Assembly: GCA_963718295.1 (NCBI GenBank)
Contig: CAVQYV010000012.1
Location: 1-64,000, forward strand
DNA: 64,000 bases
From: CAVQYV01 sp963718295 [NCBI: uncultured Methylomirabilota bacterium]
GTDB lineage: Bacteria > Methylomirabilota > Methylomirabilia > CAVQYV01
Direction of reading: 5' to 3'
A program made the position numbers and the translations under genes. Of the stretch, positions 1 through 9,622 are shown piece after piece (positions within the stretch are counted from its first letter, which is position 1; the number at the start of each line of letters is the position of its first letter). A model generated the notes under the pieces. The model had not been told where the DNA came from, searched no databases, and saw only the letters and a list, made by a program, of their open reading frames with translations.

Positions 1-119
1 ATGTGCGTCCAGATCTTCTCGATAACCTGCTGGTGATCTTCCATCGTGAACATCTTCTCATGCTCAACTTTCCAAAACGGTAATAACCTTATCTGTTGGT
101 CATGGTTCTCGCTGTGCGA

Positions 120-148
120 CATATAGCAAAGCGGGAACGGGTTGTCAA
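120..148 (-). promoter_or_regulatory. Candidate sigma70 promoter reading out of the left edge
   Basis: On the minus strand TTGACA (143-148) and TATATG (120-125) are separated by exactly 17 bp. A possible gene start (ATG at 44, running off the window) follows but is too short to identify. The promoter also lies downstream of the reverse-transcriptase relic on the same strand. Judged only on box match and spacing. Confidence 0.35.
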
Positions 149-221
149 TTGCTGGCCCGGCTGCATGGCGTACGCACCACCTTGCCGGTTCCTCACTTGC
201 TGAAAGCACAGCATTTCTCAG

Positions 222-1316
222 CTACCCCTCTTCCATGACAGGAAGAGCGGAGAGTCGCCCATCCCCCTCCTCGATCCCCGTCGTCTCTCGTCTTAGCGGT
301 CGCCCCAGCAGATGGCGGCGAAGCCCCACGTGTCGCCGTAGCCGGCATATTGATCCATCCCTGAACTGTCGCGTCGAATCGCCAAAGCTGATTCGCCCGC
401 GCAGTAGGCCCGCCATCGGTCTCGCAGCCGGCGGTGAAAGCTGGACATTTCGAGCCTTGAGACGCCGGTGGGTGGGAAAGACGAGGAAACCCAACCAGGG
501 GATGCCGGGCTCGCGGCGACAACTGCGCCCCTTCGTGAATTGTCAGCCGGATTCTAACAAGTCGCTCGCTCGATGGCCCTCTTCCAGCGCCAGAGCTCCT
601 CGCTTGCTGTCGCTGAACAGCGCAAGGTCATCGACATACCTCAAGTAGGCGGGGCACCGAAGTTCCCGTTTCACGAAGTGGTCCAATGGGTTCAGGTAGC
701 AGTTGGACCAGAACTGGGAGGTGAGGTTCCCGATGGGCAACCCCTCGGTCGACAGGGTCTCGAGCAGACGTCCCGGAAAGCAGACCATGCGGAAAGGAAA
801 TTCTCCTCATGCTCCTCATGCACTCCACGCCGCCCTCCAGGATCGGTCGATCAGCCACAGCACGTCTTCCTGCCGGTCACCGCGGGCCAAGATAGTCAGA
901 CAGAATGGCGTGGTCCATGGAGGGAAAATGTTTTACGATGTCCAGCCGCAGCACGTAGCGGAGGCGCGGGCAAACTCCTGCAGTCGGTAGGCCCGCGTGG
1001 GTTCCCTTGTCGCTGCGGTTTGCGTAGCTGTCGAAGAGGAAGCGGCGCTCGAACCGGGCTCGATCACGTTGCATAGGGCGTGATGCACGACTCGGTCGCG
1101 AAACGGGGCGGCGCTGATCAGCCGTCTCTTCGGCTCGTGGATGGAGAAGCTCACGTAAGGGCCCCGGACGGTACGTACGGGTTCCAGGAGCTCCTCTTGC
1201 AGCTCCAGCAGGTGATCCGCCAGTGGTATGTCAAACCGGGCAGTGCTCTGCCGTCGCCGTTTGCCTCGGGCGGCGTTGCGGTAAGCTTCGAGCAGGTTCT
1301 CCCATGAGATGATGCG
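222..1316 (-). pseudogene. DGR-type reverse transcriptase, multiply frameshifted
   Basis: Read across several frames this strand spells a near-complete reverse transcriptase of the diversity-generating retroelement class. In order one sees [32 protein letters not shown], the catalytic-Asp motif [12 protein letters not shown] (about 940), [11 protein letters not shown] (714-734) and the YVDD active site (627-638), then a tail with [17 protein letters not shown]. The IGxxxSQ motif in place of QGxxxSP is a known hallmark of DGR reverse transcriptases. At least six frame changes of one or two bases (near 1055, 1010, 870, 845, 790 and 540, and in the tail) break it, so no full-length product can be made as written. 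Its start lies against that of avd on the other strand. The enzyme would copy TR RNA into adenine-mutated cDNA. Family call is firm; whether the breaks are decay or sequencing error is open. Confidence 0.85.
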
Positions 1317-1354
1317 CGGAAAGGCTCGCTGTCATGGAGGTGACGGAGGGATTC

Positions 1355-1692
1355 ATGGCGGAAGAGTTCGTGATTCTCGCCAAGACGTACGATCTGCTCG
1401 CCTGGCTGCTGCCCAAGGCCGAGGCGTTCCGAGGCTCTACCGGCGGACGGTCGTGCAGCGGCTCCTCGACTCGGCCCTCGATTTCCAGGAAGCCCTCTTC
1501 GATGCCCAGAGCCAGGGTGGCTCCACCCGGCAGCGTTCCCTGCGCAGCGCGGACTCCGCCCTGAATAAGGTACGGATCTACCTGCGCCTCGCCCACCGTT
1601 GGCGGTGGTTGAGTGACGGGCAATATCGGCATGTAAGCGGGATGGTGGCTGAGCTGGGAAGGCTGCTCGGGGGATGGCTGAAGGCAAGGTGA
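1355..1692 (+). pseudogene. avd: DGR accessory variability protein (bAvd-like), one frameshift
   Basis: The N-terminal part (from ATG 1355, [18 protein letters not shown]) and the C-terminal part ([19 protein letters not shown], then [19 protein letters not shown] and [12 protein letters not shown]) are in different frames. They join cleanly if one C is restored in the run near 1429 (ttccgagg read as ttcccgagg). The restored protein is about 112 residues, the usual size of these helical proteins, which bind the DGR reverse transcriptase and are needed for mutagenic homing. It lies between the reverse transcriptase and TR but on the opposite strand to both and to the target gene, which is unusual for DGR cassettes. 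Confidence 0.85.
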
Positions 1693-1928
1693 GGCGTCCC
1701 AGGCCCTGCGGCCAGGGGACGCCTCTCTTCTGTGTATGGCCGACGGGGTGCCCGGAGGGCAATCCGTGCGGCCGGGACTCACCCTCGCCATCGGTCCTCC
1801 TGCGCCTCGGGCCGCAAACCGTGATCGGCGGTCCGTGCCGGAGCCGCTTCCCGGGCCGGTAAAGGTGGGAGCGACCGCAACAGGCCGGCAGCAGAACCAA
1901 CGCCGGGCCTGCGCCATAGCAGGGACGA

Positions 1929-2051
1929 ATGTGGGATGCGCACACCACCCGCAGGCCCACGTTGTGGTTGCGGTTGTTCGGGTGGATATTGTTGCGGTAG
2001 GCCGCGCGAGCATTGTCCTGATCGTTGTTCCAAGACCCGCCGCGCACCGCA
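1929..2051 (-). repeat. DGR template repeat (TR)
   Basis: 123 bp, read on the minus strand, matching the variable repeat at 2201-2315. It is full of AAC/AAT codons (a translation would read [18 protein letters not shown]), typical of a DGR template whose adenines will be randomised. Both ends match VR: a GC-rich 5' block (to 2030) and a shared 23-bp GTGGGCCTGCGG... 3' block that would serve as the homing initiation (IMH-like) region. It follows the target-gene stop by about 140 bp on the same strand. Confidence 0.88.
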
Positions 2052-2193
2052 CACCGCCACGTCGTGGGGAGCCCCGCTGGCCGAGGCCAGCCCCTCCCAC
2101 TTTACCACGGAAGGGTGAGGTCTTTTCAAAAAATCGCCGGGGCGCTCCGCGCCCCCTCTTGCCGCTTTTACGCGGCAACCAGCAACCCGCAAT

Positions 2194-4980
2194 TCAAGCG
2201 ATGGGGGAGGCGCACACCACCCGCAGGCCCACGGAGTGGTTGCGGCCGTACGGGTGGATAATGAGGCGGCCGCAGACGTGTCCGATCGTCGTACCAAGAC
2301 CCGCCGCGCACCGCAAGGTTTGCCTCTCCTGCCAGGTTCAGGTTGCGGGCATTCGCATACTCGTTGAGACACAATTCCCACACATTGCCGCTCATGTCGA
2401 GGGCCCCCACCGGGGAGGCACCCTGCGGGTACACTCCCGCCCGCCGTCGTCCGTTGCAGCCCGCTTTCGTAGGTGTTTGCCCGTGGGGAATCCCAGGCCG
2501 CGCCCCAAGGGTATACGTTCTTTGGGTTCCCCCCGGTGGCCGCCTGCTGCCACTCCCCCTCGGTGGGCAGCCGGACCTCGTAGCCCAGCTTGGCCGTCAA
2601 CCAGCGGCAGAAGGCGACGGCCTCCGACCACGACACGTTTTCCGCCGGGTGGTTGTCATAGGCGTTGAATTGCTTGCCCGGCTCGTCGGGGTGAAACCGC
2701 AGTCCTCCCCACCAGGTGGGATTGCCAAACCCGTCCTTTGCCTCGAAAGGTCCGGTATTGCCTCCAGGTGAGCGGATACTTGGCAATGTAGAAAGGTTTG
2801 ACGCGAAAGGTCCCAGCTCCTTCCTCCAGGCTGATCTCTCCCCCGGGCACTTTGCACCAGGCGATATCCGGAAGCCCATCCGGCCGCAACCCCACGCCGG
2901 CTCTCGGATCGCCCAGGAGCGACAGGCGAACGCCGATGAGCGCTCGCCGCTCGTGGGAAGTAGCCGGATCCTCCAGCTCCTTAAGCATGGAATCGCGGTC
3001 GATGGGGCCCAAGAAACGCCGCTCCTCCTCCGTTAGCTCCTTCACGCCCAGGCCCAGCCGGCCCAGCATCCCCACCACCTCCACCACCCGCTCATCCGTC
3101 CACAGGTACTTCTTCGCCTCACCGCCATCTTTCCACTCGGCCGTTGCCTGGTGCACCTGGCGCCGCATTCGCAGGTCGTCGGAGGTGGCTTCGATCCAGC
3201 TTCGAAGACGCGGCCAGCTGGCGAAGAGGGCCTCGTGCGCTACCTCCACCATGGGTTCCTTCCCCTCTTCGCAGTCCGTGACCAGCAAACGCGCCTTGGT
3301 CAGAGCATCCACCAGCATTGCTTCGGCAGCCCCGCCGGTCACCTGCTGCAGCGGCGCTCGGCGGCGGGTGGCCACCCCCCGCTCGTCCACCTCCACCAGG
3401 TCCCGGAAAACGCGGCCCAGTGCGCTCTCCCACGCAGCTTTTTCCCCTTCGAGACAGGCAAAGGTCTCCTCCGCCCGCTGGCCGATGGCACCGGAGACCC
3501 CATGAAAGCTGTCGTAGGCAGCGCAGGTCAGGAGCGGGCCGGCCTCTTTCGACTTCTTCCATAGTTCATGGAGCGCGAAGGCCATCAGTGCCAGCGCCCC
3601 GGGCTCGGTGCCCGTATCCTCCAGAATACGCTGCACCAGTCCTTCCTCGAATGCCAGCCCGGCCCGCTGCGCCGGCCGGGTGATCATCTCGTGCAGCGCC
3701 CCCATCTTCGGCGGCAAGAGCGCGAAGTGCCCTTCGGCAAACAATTCGTTCAGCACGGGCCATTCCAGGCATCGAGCGTAGAAATCGGCCCGCATGGTCA
3801 GGACCGTGCGCACCCGCGCGGTCTGGGCCGCCCGAGCCAGCAGCTCGACGAAAGGATGCCGGTATTTGGCGTCGACCAGGGTGAAGAACTCCTCGAACTG
3901 GTCGAGGAAGAGGAGCAGTTCGGCCCAGGGCGGCTTGCCCTCCAGGAGCATCGCCAAGTATTTCTCCAGCGAGCCGGGATCCCTCTCCAGTTCCTGGGCG
4001 ACTTCCCGGATGGTCACCTCAGGCCTCTGGATCTTTGCCTTGATCGCGCTTGCCAGTTCCATGAAGGGGTTGTCACTCACCTCGGCCGGCGTGCACCGCA
4101 GCGGGCGCCAGTCGCCGCTTCCGGGGAGGGCATTCTTCTCCAGGGCCGGCAGCAAACCGGCTGCGACCAGCGAGGATTTGCCCGAGCCCGAGGCACCCAC
4201 CACCGCGAGGAAGCGCTGCCCCGCATCGCTCATCTTTTCCATGAGGTCATCGATTTCGCGGCCCCGACCATAGAAGATGAGGGCTTCCTCCGAGGTAAAG
4301 GCCCGCAAGCCCGGGAACGGAGGTCTCTCATAGGCGGGCTCTTTGCGAGCTATCGCTGCAATGCGAGAATCACCCTTCTCAGGCGGATGAGCCTCTCGGT
4401 ATCGGGTGATGATGTCCCGGAGATGCTCATCCAATATTTCCTTGAACTGGGAGGGTTCCTCGTACGAGCAAAAAGACCACCGGCAGGAACCATCCGGATT
4501 ACGGGACTCGGAGAAGAACGTTTCCACCAGATCCCACTGTCTATTTTCCTCCTCGCGATTCGGGTCTTTGGTGTGGACCATCCGCCCATTCTCTCGCCAG
4601 TAGACGAGCACCTCGGGCTTGTCGGTTTTCTTTGCCTCCTCCAGGGCTTCGAGGAACTCATACTCCGTGCCGGAGCGGTAACGACTCCCGTCCGGTTTGC
4701 GATAATTCTCGGACAGGGGCGTTCCCATGCGCGCCCAGAAGATGACGATGACGATATCGCACTGGGAAGGCTTCTTGAGTCCCCGGTTGATCGCCTCCTG
4801 GGGCTCCAGCTGCGCAGGCATGGGGGTGCCCACCCCGGGCGTGTCCCAGGCTACGACTTCCAGCTTGAGCCAGTCCCGGTGAGCACGCTCGCTCTGCAGG
4901 CGACCGATGACCTGCCGGGCCAATTGCCGCTCACGGCTCACATCGCCGGGGGAGGAAAGGAAGATGTGCAGGTGGTGCAT
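2194..4980 (-). pseudogene. DGR target: DUF4062/TIR-like - STAND NTPase - FGE/C-type-lectin protein, frameshifted
   Basis: The main open frame (ATG 4980; an alternative ATG lies at 5016) encodes an N-terminal DUF4062/TIR-like domain (HIFLSSPGDVSRER, about residues 5-190). A nSTAND1-type NTPase follows, with P-loop GASGSGKSS near residue 265 and Walker B LLLFLDQFEE near 360. After one frame change near 2770 and another near 2440 comes a formylglycine-generating-enzyme-like C-type-lectin fold (NHPAENVSWSEAVAFCRWL, RLPTEGEWQQAATGG, then GALDMSGNVWELCLNEY and VRGGSW) leading into VR. DGR-diversified FGE domains on STAND scaffolds are known in bacterial conflict systems; the role here as a sensor with a variable ligand-binding face is inference. 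Three frame breaks, including the VR gap, mean it is not expressed intact as written. Tandem ATTATCCT-like repeats lie upstream (5058-5082). Confidence 0.82.
2201..2315 (-). repeat. DGR variable repeat (VR) at the 3' end of the target gene
   Basis: 115 bp copy of TR, 8 bp shorter because of an A deletion and about 7 bp lost in the middle. Outside the gap I count 12 substitutions relative to TR, every one at a position that is A in TR (to T, G or C), and no unambiguous change at a template C, G or T. That is the signature of adenine-specific mutagenic homing. With the frame restored after the gap the protein would end [11 protein letters not shown] followed by TGA at 2194-2196. Confidence 0.9.
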
Positions 4981-5016
4981 GTCCAATGTCTTTGTGAACC
5001 TCGTTCCCGGTGGCAT

Positions 5017-5274
5017 TCGGTGGCGTGTGCCGATCGATCGACCCGCAGGCCACCAATCAATTATCCTATTATCCTATTATCCTGTCACTGTCAGATGGTC
5101 AGGATGCCTCTCCATTACCACGACAATTGCGATGGAATCAAGGGAAAACTGAATGGAAAACTAAACAGGGACACATCCCATTTATGGGTATTCCATCCCC
5201 ACCCCGGGTTTCTCCGGGGTTTCTCTGCGGGCCCTTGAGAAAATGGGATGTGTCCCTGTTTTTTGGTATCGAAG
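5017..5274. other. Intergenic stretch between DGR target and ferredoxin operon
   Basis: No gene seen. It holds short tandem repeats (ATTATCCT units, 5058-5082) and the inverted-repeat element listed separately. It separates the decayed DGR from an intact catabolic operon. Confidence 0.6.
5163..5261. repeat. MITE-like element with 21-bp perfect inverted repeats
   Basis: Arms 5163-5183 and 5241-5261 are exact reverse complements, with core GGGACACATCCCATTT and its complement. The 57-bp centre carries a second GC-rich hairpin (CCCCGGGTTTCTCCGGGG). The right arm ends in TTTTTT, so it could also act as a terminator. A related GGGGACACATCCCCATTTT motif occurs at 60556-60574. It may be a small mobile or REP-like element. 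Confidence 0.6.
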
Positions 5275-5303
5275 TTGACAAGGCCCTATCCCTCTGCTAT
5301 TTT
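5275..5303 (+). promoter_or_regulatory. Promoter of the ferredoxin-AOR 1 operon
   Basis: TTGACA (5275-5280), 17 bp, TATTTT (5298-5303), 43 bp before the ferredoxin ATG. Strong -35 box, weaker -10. Confidence 0.6.
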
Positions 5304-5345
5304 TGGCCCCGTCTGTACGATCTTCAATACAGGGAGCATATACTG

Positions 5346-5885
5346 ATGGCCAAGAAACTGACCGTGGTCCCGGAGCGCTGCTCGGGCTGTCGCCTCTGCG
5401 AGCTGGTCTGCTCCATCCAGCGTTTCGGGGTCAATAACCCAAAGAAGTCGTGCATCCGGGTGATGGTGGTCTATCCCCATCCCGTGATCCGAATGCCCAT
5501 CATCTGTCGCAATTGCAAGCAGCCTAAGTGCCGCGATGCCTGCCCCAACGATGCCATCGTGGCGAATCACGGCGTATATGACATCGACACCGAGAAATGT
5601 ATTTCCTGCCAGCAATGTGTCATCGCCTGTCCTTTCGGGGCGATCTTCCTCCATCCGGACTTGAGCTATCCCTTCAAGTGTAACCTCTGCGGCGGGGATC
5701 CGGAGTGTGTGAAGGCCTGCCCCAAGAAGGCCCTCCTCTATATCCCGGAACACACCCTGGGCCAGGCCCACCGCATGGAGTCTGTGCTCAAATACGCCCA
5801 CATGCGGGAGGTGGAATACGTGGAGAGGGGAGAGAAGAAGAAGCTGAGATACGCCGATTCGGAGGGGTCCAACGATGACCATTAA
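5346..5885 (+). CDS. Polyferredoxin partner of AOR, four [4Fe-4S] sites
   Basis: A 179-residue cytoplasmic iron-sulfur protein with sixteen cluster cysteines in four groups: CSGCRLCELVC, CRNCKQPKCRDAC, CISCQQCVIAC and CNLCGGDPECVKAC. This resembles the DMSO-reductase-B/HycB-like electron-transfer subunits encoded beside AORs. ATG 5346 follows a GGGAG about 10 bp upstream, and the first cluster begins 12 residues later. The 3' end overlaps the AOR start by 11 bp, indicating translational coupling. It should accept electrons from AOR 1. A paralogue (34230-34712) partners AOR 3. Confidence 0.9.
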   Translation: MAKKLTVVPERCSGCRLCELVCSIQRFGVNNPKKSCIRVMVVYPHPVIRMPIICRNCKQPKCRDACPNDAIVANHGVYDIDTEKCISCQQCVIACPFGAIFLHPDLSYPFKCNLCGGDPECVKACPKKALLYIPEHTLGQAHRMESVLKYAHMREVEYVERGEKKKLRYADSEGSNDDH

Positions 5886-7698
5886 GGGAGGGTATTTCAA
5901 GAAACTGCTCTGGATCGACCTCTCGGCCGGGAAGGTCGAGGCCAAAGACCTATCGGATGACTTCATCCTGCAATATATCGGAGGCAGAGGTTTCGGGGCC
6001 AAGTTGGTCTGGGATCATCTGGAGGAGGGCCGCGATCCCTTGAGCCCGGGCAATCTCATCGCCATCTCCCCAGGGCCGCTCAATGGATGCTACCTGCCGG
6101 CGGCGGGCAAAACCTCCTTCGTCTCCATCTCCCCCCTCACGGGTGTCTATGGGGATAGCAATATGGGAGGCTCCTTCGGGGTGGAGCTGAGGCAGGCGGG
6201 ATACGACGGGATCGCCATCGTGGGCCGCGCCCCGAAGCTGTCCTACCTGTGGATCGACGACGAGGAGGTGAAGATCGTCCCCAACGAGGCCCTCAAAGGA
6301 AAGCGGAGCCTGGAGGCCGAGGGGATGATCAAGAAAGAGATCGGGGACGATCATGTGCGGGTGACGACCATCGGCCCCGCCGGAGAGAACCTGGTGCGCT
6401 TCGCGGGCCTCATTAGCGACTGGGGACGAAACGCGGGCCGATGTGGAATGGGCGCTGTCTTGGGATCCAAGAACATCAAGGCCATTGCGGTGCGGGGCTC
6501 CAAGGACCTTCCGGTGTATGACCTGGAGCGGCTGCGAGAGGTGAGCCGCGAATCCTTCAAGACCCTCTCCCGCCACCGGCTCTTCGAGTTCTGGCAACAG
6601 CAGGGACTGATGTCGGTGGTGGATTATGTCAATGAGGCCGGGGTGATGCCCACCTTCAATTTCCGGGCTGGACGCTTTGACCAGGCGAACCAGATCAATG
6701 GCTTTGTCATGGAGGATCATTACAAGATCGGCGATGCGGCCTGCTTTGCCTGCCCCATGGCCTGCAGCAATGTCTGCCTGGTGAAGGAGGGCAAGTATGT
6801 GGGCACGGTGGTGGAGGGGCCGGAGTATGAGACCGCCGCCATGCTCGGCCCCAACCTGGGCGTTGGCAACTTCGCCTGCATCCTGAAAGCGAACCAGCTC
6901 TGCGACGAGCTGGGAATGGACACGATCTCGACGGGCAGCCTGGTGGGGGCCATGATCGAAGCCCTGGAATATGGACTCCTCAGTCGTTCCGAGGTGGATG
7001 GCCTGGCCTTGAGATGGGGGGCGGAGGAAGAGATCCTGTCCCTGGTGGAGAAGATCGCCTATCGTCAGGGAATCGGCGATACCCTGGCGGATGGAAGCCT
7101 CAAGGTGATCGAGCGGTGGCCGCAACTGGCACCCATCATCTCCCAGGTGAAGGGCCTGGACCAATCCGCCTATGATGCCCGGGTGGCGATCTCCATGGCC
7201 CTGGCCTATGGCACTTCAGATATCGGCGCCCATCACGCCCGGGCCTGGACCATCGCCAAGGAACTGGAGATGGGGCGCGATTGGGATTTGGGCAAAAAGG
7301 CCGACCTGGTCATTTACCATCAGACCATCCGTCCCCTCTTCGACATGTTAGGCGTCTGCCGCCTGCCCTGGATCGAATTGGGGTTCCATGAGGACGCTTA
7401 CGCCCAATATTTCCAGGCCATCACCGGCATCGACTTCAGCCTTAAGGACCTGCTGGAGCGCTCCAACCATGTGTACAACCTGACCCGGATGATCAATGTG
7501 CGCTTTGGCCTCTCCCGCAAGGACGATTACCCACCGCCCCGGGTGTTCGAGGTGCCCATCCCCGATGGGCCCCAGGCCGGAAAGGTGTTGTCGCGCGAAG
7601 AATACGAGAAGATCCTGGATATCTATTACCAGAAGCGGGGCTGGGATAAGGAAGGCATTCCTTCTGCAAAGATCCAGATGGGGATCCGTGGTGAGTAA
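5875..7698 (+). CDS. aor: Aldehyde:ferredoxin oxidoreductase, tungsten type (AOR 1)
   Basis: 607 residues, full family length. It oxidises aldehydes to carboxylates at a tungsto-bis-pterin site and reduces ferredoxin. The N-terminal pterin-binding domain (IGGRGFGAKLVWDHL, then SPLTGVYGDSNMGG) is followed by the cluster motif CFACPMAC near residue 290; the fourth cluster cysteine is probably in GVCRLPW near residue 495. The start overlaps the ferredoxin gene. An AtzG-like subunit and an amidase follow in the same direction, so the operon may release an acid or aldehyde from an amide and finish its oxidation; the substrate cannot be read from sequence. Intact, unlike the amidase downstream. Confidence 0.93.
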   Translation: MTIKGGYFKKLLWIDLSAGKVEAKDLSDDFILQYIGGRGFGAKLVWDHLEEGRDPLSPGNLIAISPGPLNGCYLPAAGKTSFVSISPLTGVYGDSNMGGSFGVELRQAGYDGIAIVGRAPKLSYLWIDDEEVKIVPNEALKGKRSLEAEGMIKKEIGDDHVRVTTIGPAGENLVRFAGLISDWGRNAGRCGMGAVLGSKNIKAIAVRGSKDLPVYDLERLREVSRESFKTLSRHRLFEFWQQQGLMSVVDYVNEAGVMPTFNFRAGRFDQANQINGFVMEDHYKIGDAACFACPMACSNVCLVKEGKYVGTVVEGPEYETAAMLGPNLGVGNFACILKANQLCDELGMDTISTGSLVGAMIEALEYGLLSRSEVDGLALRWGAEEEILSLVEKIAYRQGIGDTLADGSLKVIERWPQLAPIISQVKGLDQSAYDARVAISMALAYGTSDIGAHHARAWTIAKELEMGRDWDLGKKADLVIYHQTIRPLFDMLGVCRLPWIELGFHEDAYAQYFQAITGIDFSLKDLLERSNHVYNLTRMINVRFGLSRKDDYPPPRVFEVPIPDGPQAGKVLSREEYEKILDIYYQKRGWDKEGIPSAKIQMGIRGE

Positions 7699-7716
7699 GG
7701 GAACAGGAGACGAGAG

Positions 7717-7905
7717 ATGAACCGACTTTCAGTCGAGACCCTGCACCGGATCGATGAAGAGCTGGCAGGCATCGGATTCGATAGGAAGGAACTCGAGCAA
7801 ATCGCCCCTCAGATCGGAGCGTGGGCGGAGGAGATTGCGGCCCTGCACGAGCTCGACCTGCGGGAGCTCGAGCCCTCTCTCATTTACTTTTTGGAGGAAG
7901 CGTAA
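7717..7905 (+). CDS. AtzG/GatC-like small amidase subunit
   Basis: A 62-residue helical protein resembling the small GatC-like partners (AtzG, DUF4089) of amidase-signature enzymes; the tail HELDLRELEPSLIYFLEE has the family pattern. It begins 19 bp after the AOR 1 stop behind AGGAGACGAGAG, and the amidase starts within 4 bp of its stop, the arrangement known for atzG-atzE. It probably stabilises the amidase. The family call rests on a short sequence plus context. Confidence 0.7.
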   Translation: MNRLSVETLHRIDEELAGIGFDRKELEQIAPQIGAWAEEIAALHELDLRELEPSLIYFLEEA

Positions 7906-7908
7906 GTG

Positions 7909-9323
7909 ATGGGCGGCACCGGCTTCGAAACGGAAAGCATCGCCACCCTAGGCCCGCGCCTCGCCCGCAAGGAAATCTCCCCGGTTGACCTGGTGAAGGC
8001 CTGTCTTGAGTTTATCGAAAGGCAGGATGGAAAGATCAGGGCCTTCATCACGGTCTGTGCGGATCAGGCCCTGGAGGCCGCCCGGGCCGCAGAGAGCGGA
8101 GATCCTGGCCGGCCGTTACCGCGGCCCTCTCCACGGCATCCCCATCTCGCTCAAAGACCTGGTGGCCACCCAGGGAATTCGTACCACCGCGGGATCGAAG
8201 ATCCTGGCGGATTGGGTCCCCGAGGCCGATGCCACCGTCGTAAGAAAACTCAAGGAAGCGGGGGCCGTCATCTTGGGCAAGGCCAACCAGCACGAGTTCG
8301 CCTACGGGCCCACCGGGGTCAACCCTCACTATGGAACAGCACGCAATCCCTGGGACCCGAGCCGGATCCCCGGAGGCTCCAGCAGCGGCTCCGGCGTCGC
8401 GGTGGCCAGCTCGCTGTGTCTCGCCTCCATCGGCACCGACAGCGGTGGCTCGGTCCGCATCCCGGCATCTCTCATGGGAATCGTAGGCTTGAAGCCGACT
8501 TATGGTCTGGTGAGCCTCAAGGGGATTGTGCCCCTTGCCTGGTCCCTCGATCATGCCGGGCCTATGACACGCTCGGTGGCCGATGCCGCCCTGATGCTCC
8601 AGGCCATTGCCGGCCACGATCCGCAGGATCCCGCCTCTTCCCAACGCCCCGTCCCGGATTATTTTCGGGCGCTAAATGGGGAAGTCAAAGGGATGAAAAT
8701 CGGGCTCATCAAGGAGTATTTTGATTCGCCCATGGAGGGAGGCATCCAAGAGATAGCCAAGGGTTTCGGCAAGCAACTGGAGTCCCTGGGCATCGAGGTG
8801 GAGGAAGTCTCACTTCCACAGCTGAAGTATGCCTCGGTCGTCTCCTTTCTGATCATGGCCTCCGAGTCCATGGCCTATCACCGGACCTGGATGAAAGATC
8901 GGGCGGCCGACTACGGGGAAGACGTCCGGATCCGCCTGGGGTTAGGACAGTTCATCCTGGCCACCCAGTATATCCAGGCCCAAAGGGTGCGCCGGGTCCT
9001 CTATCGCCACATCCAGGATGCCCTGGGACGCTTCGATCTCTTGCTCTCCCCTACCCTTCCCATCACCGCCCCCCGCATCGAGGAGCGGGAAATCCTGTTG
9101 GGAGGCAAATCGACTGATGTCCGTCCGGTCCTCACCCGCTTCACCCGGGCCTTCAATGTCACGGGCCATCCGGCCCTGTCGCTGCCAGGTGGCCTCTCCC
9201 CCTCCGGCCTTCCCATCGGTGATGCAGTTGATTGGCCGACCCTTCGGGGAAGAGAGCCTTCTGCGCCTCGGTCACGCATACGAGCAGGCCTTCCCCTTCC
9301 CTTCGCTGCCTTCGTTGGGTTAG
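7909..9323 (+). pseudogene. Amidase-signature hydrolase (AtzE/GatA-like), two frameshifts
   Basis: Read with two one-base corrections this is a complete amidase of about 470 residues. The Ser-cisSer-Lys triad motifs are present: the lysine in GIPISLKDLVATQGIRTTAG, and the serines in PGGSSSGSGVAVASS and GTDSGGSVRIP. The first break is near 8095 (one extra base before GAGATCCTGGCC), the second near 9220 (an extra base before ATGCAGTTGATTGGC, after which MQLIGRPFGEESLLRLGHAY runs to TAG at 9323). Both joins restore conserved sequence exactly, so sequencing error is as likely as real loss. It would hydrolyse an amide to acid plus ammonia. The start could also be the GTG at 7906. Confidence 0.8.
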
Positions 9324-9622
9324 CCAGCCCTTATCCTGTCTGACTGTTCTTGAACCCACTGGGGGCGACCGATCGCGATCAAAAAACAAGTTCACTCAGA
9401 AACCACGTCCGTCTCCCAGAAGCTTGGCAAAGTTCCCCGGGAAAGAGAAAACCACATCGCGAGCAGAGTTGGTTGGGCAGAAAAATACAGAGGAAGGATC
9501 AAAACCGCGAGAGTTGTCCAGCGAGGCTCAGTGATCGAGAATCAAAGGGCGGGGAGCTTGCATAGCATTTCCGCTTCTTGCCTGCCTTTCACCATTCGCC
9601 AGTGAACGTTGCCGGGCACCGG
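9324..9622. other. Intergenic stretch, nothing recognised
   Basis: About 300 bp after the amidase with no start, conserved motif or clear hairpin. It separates a plus-strand operon from a minus-strand toxin-antitoxin pair. Confidence 0.5.
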
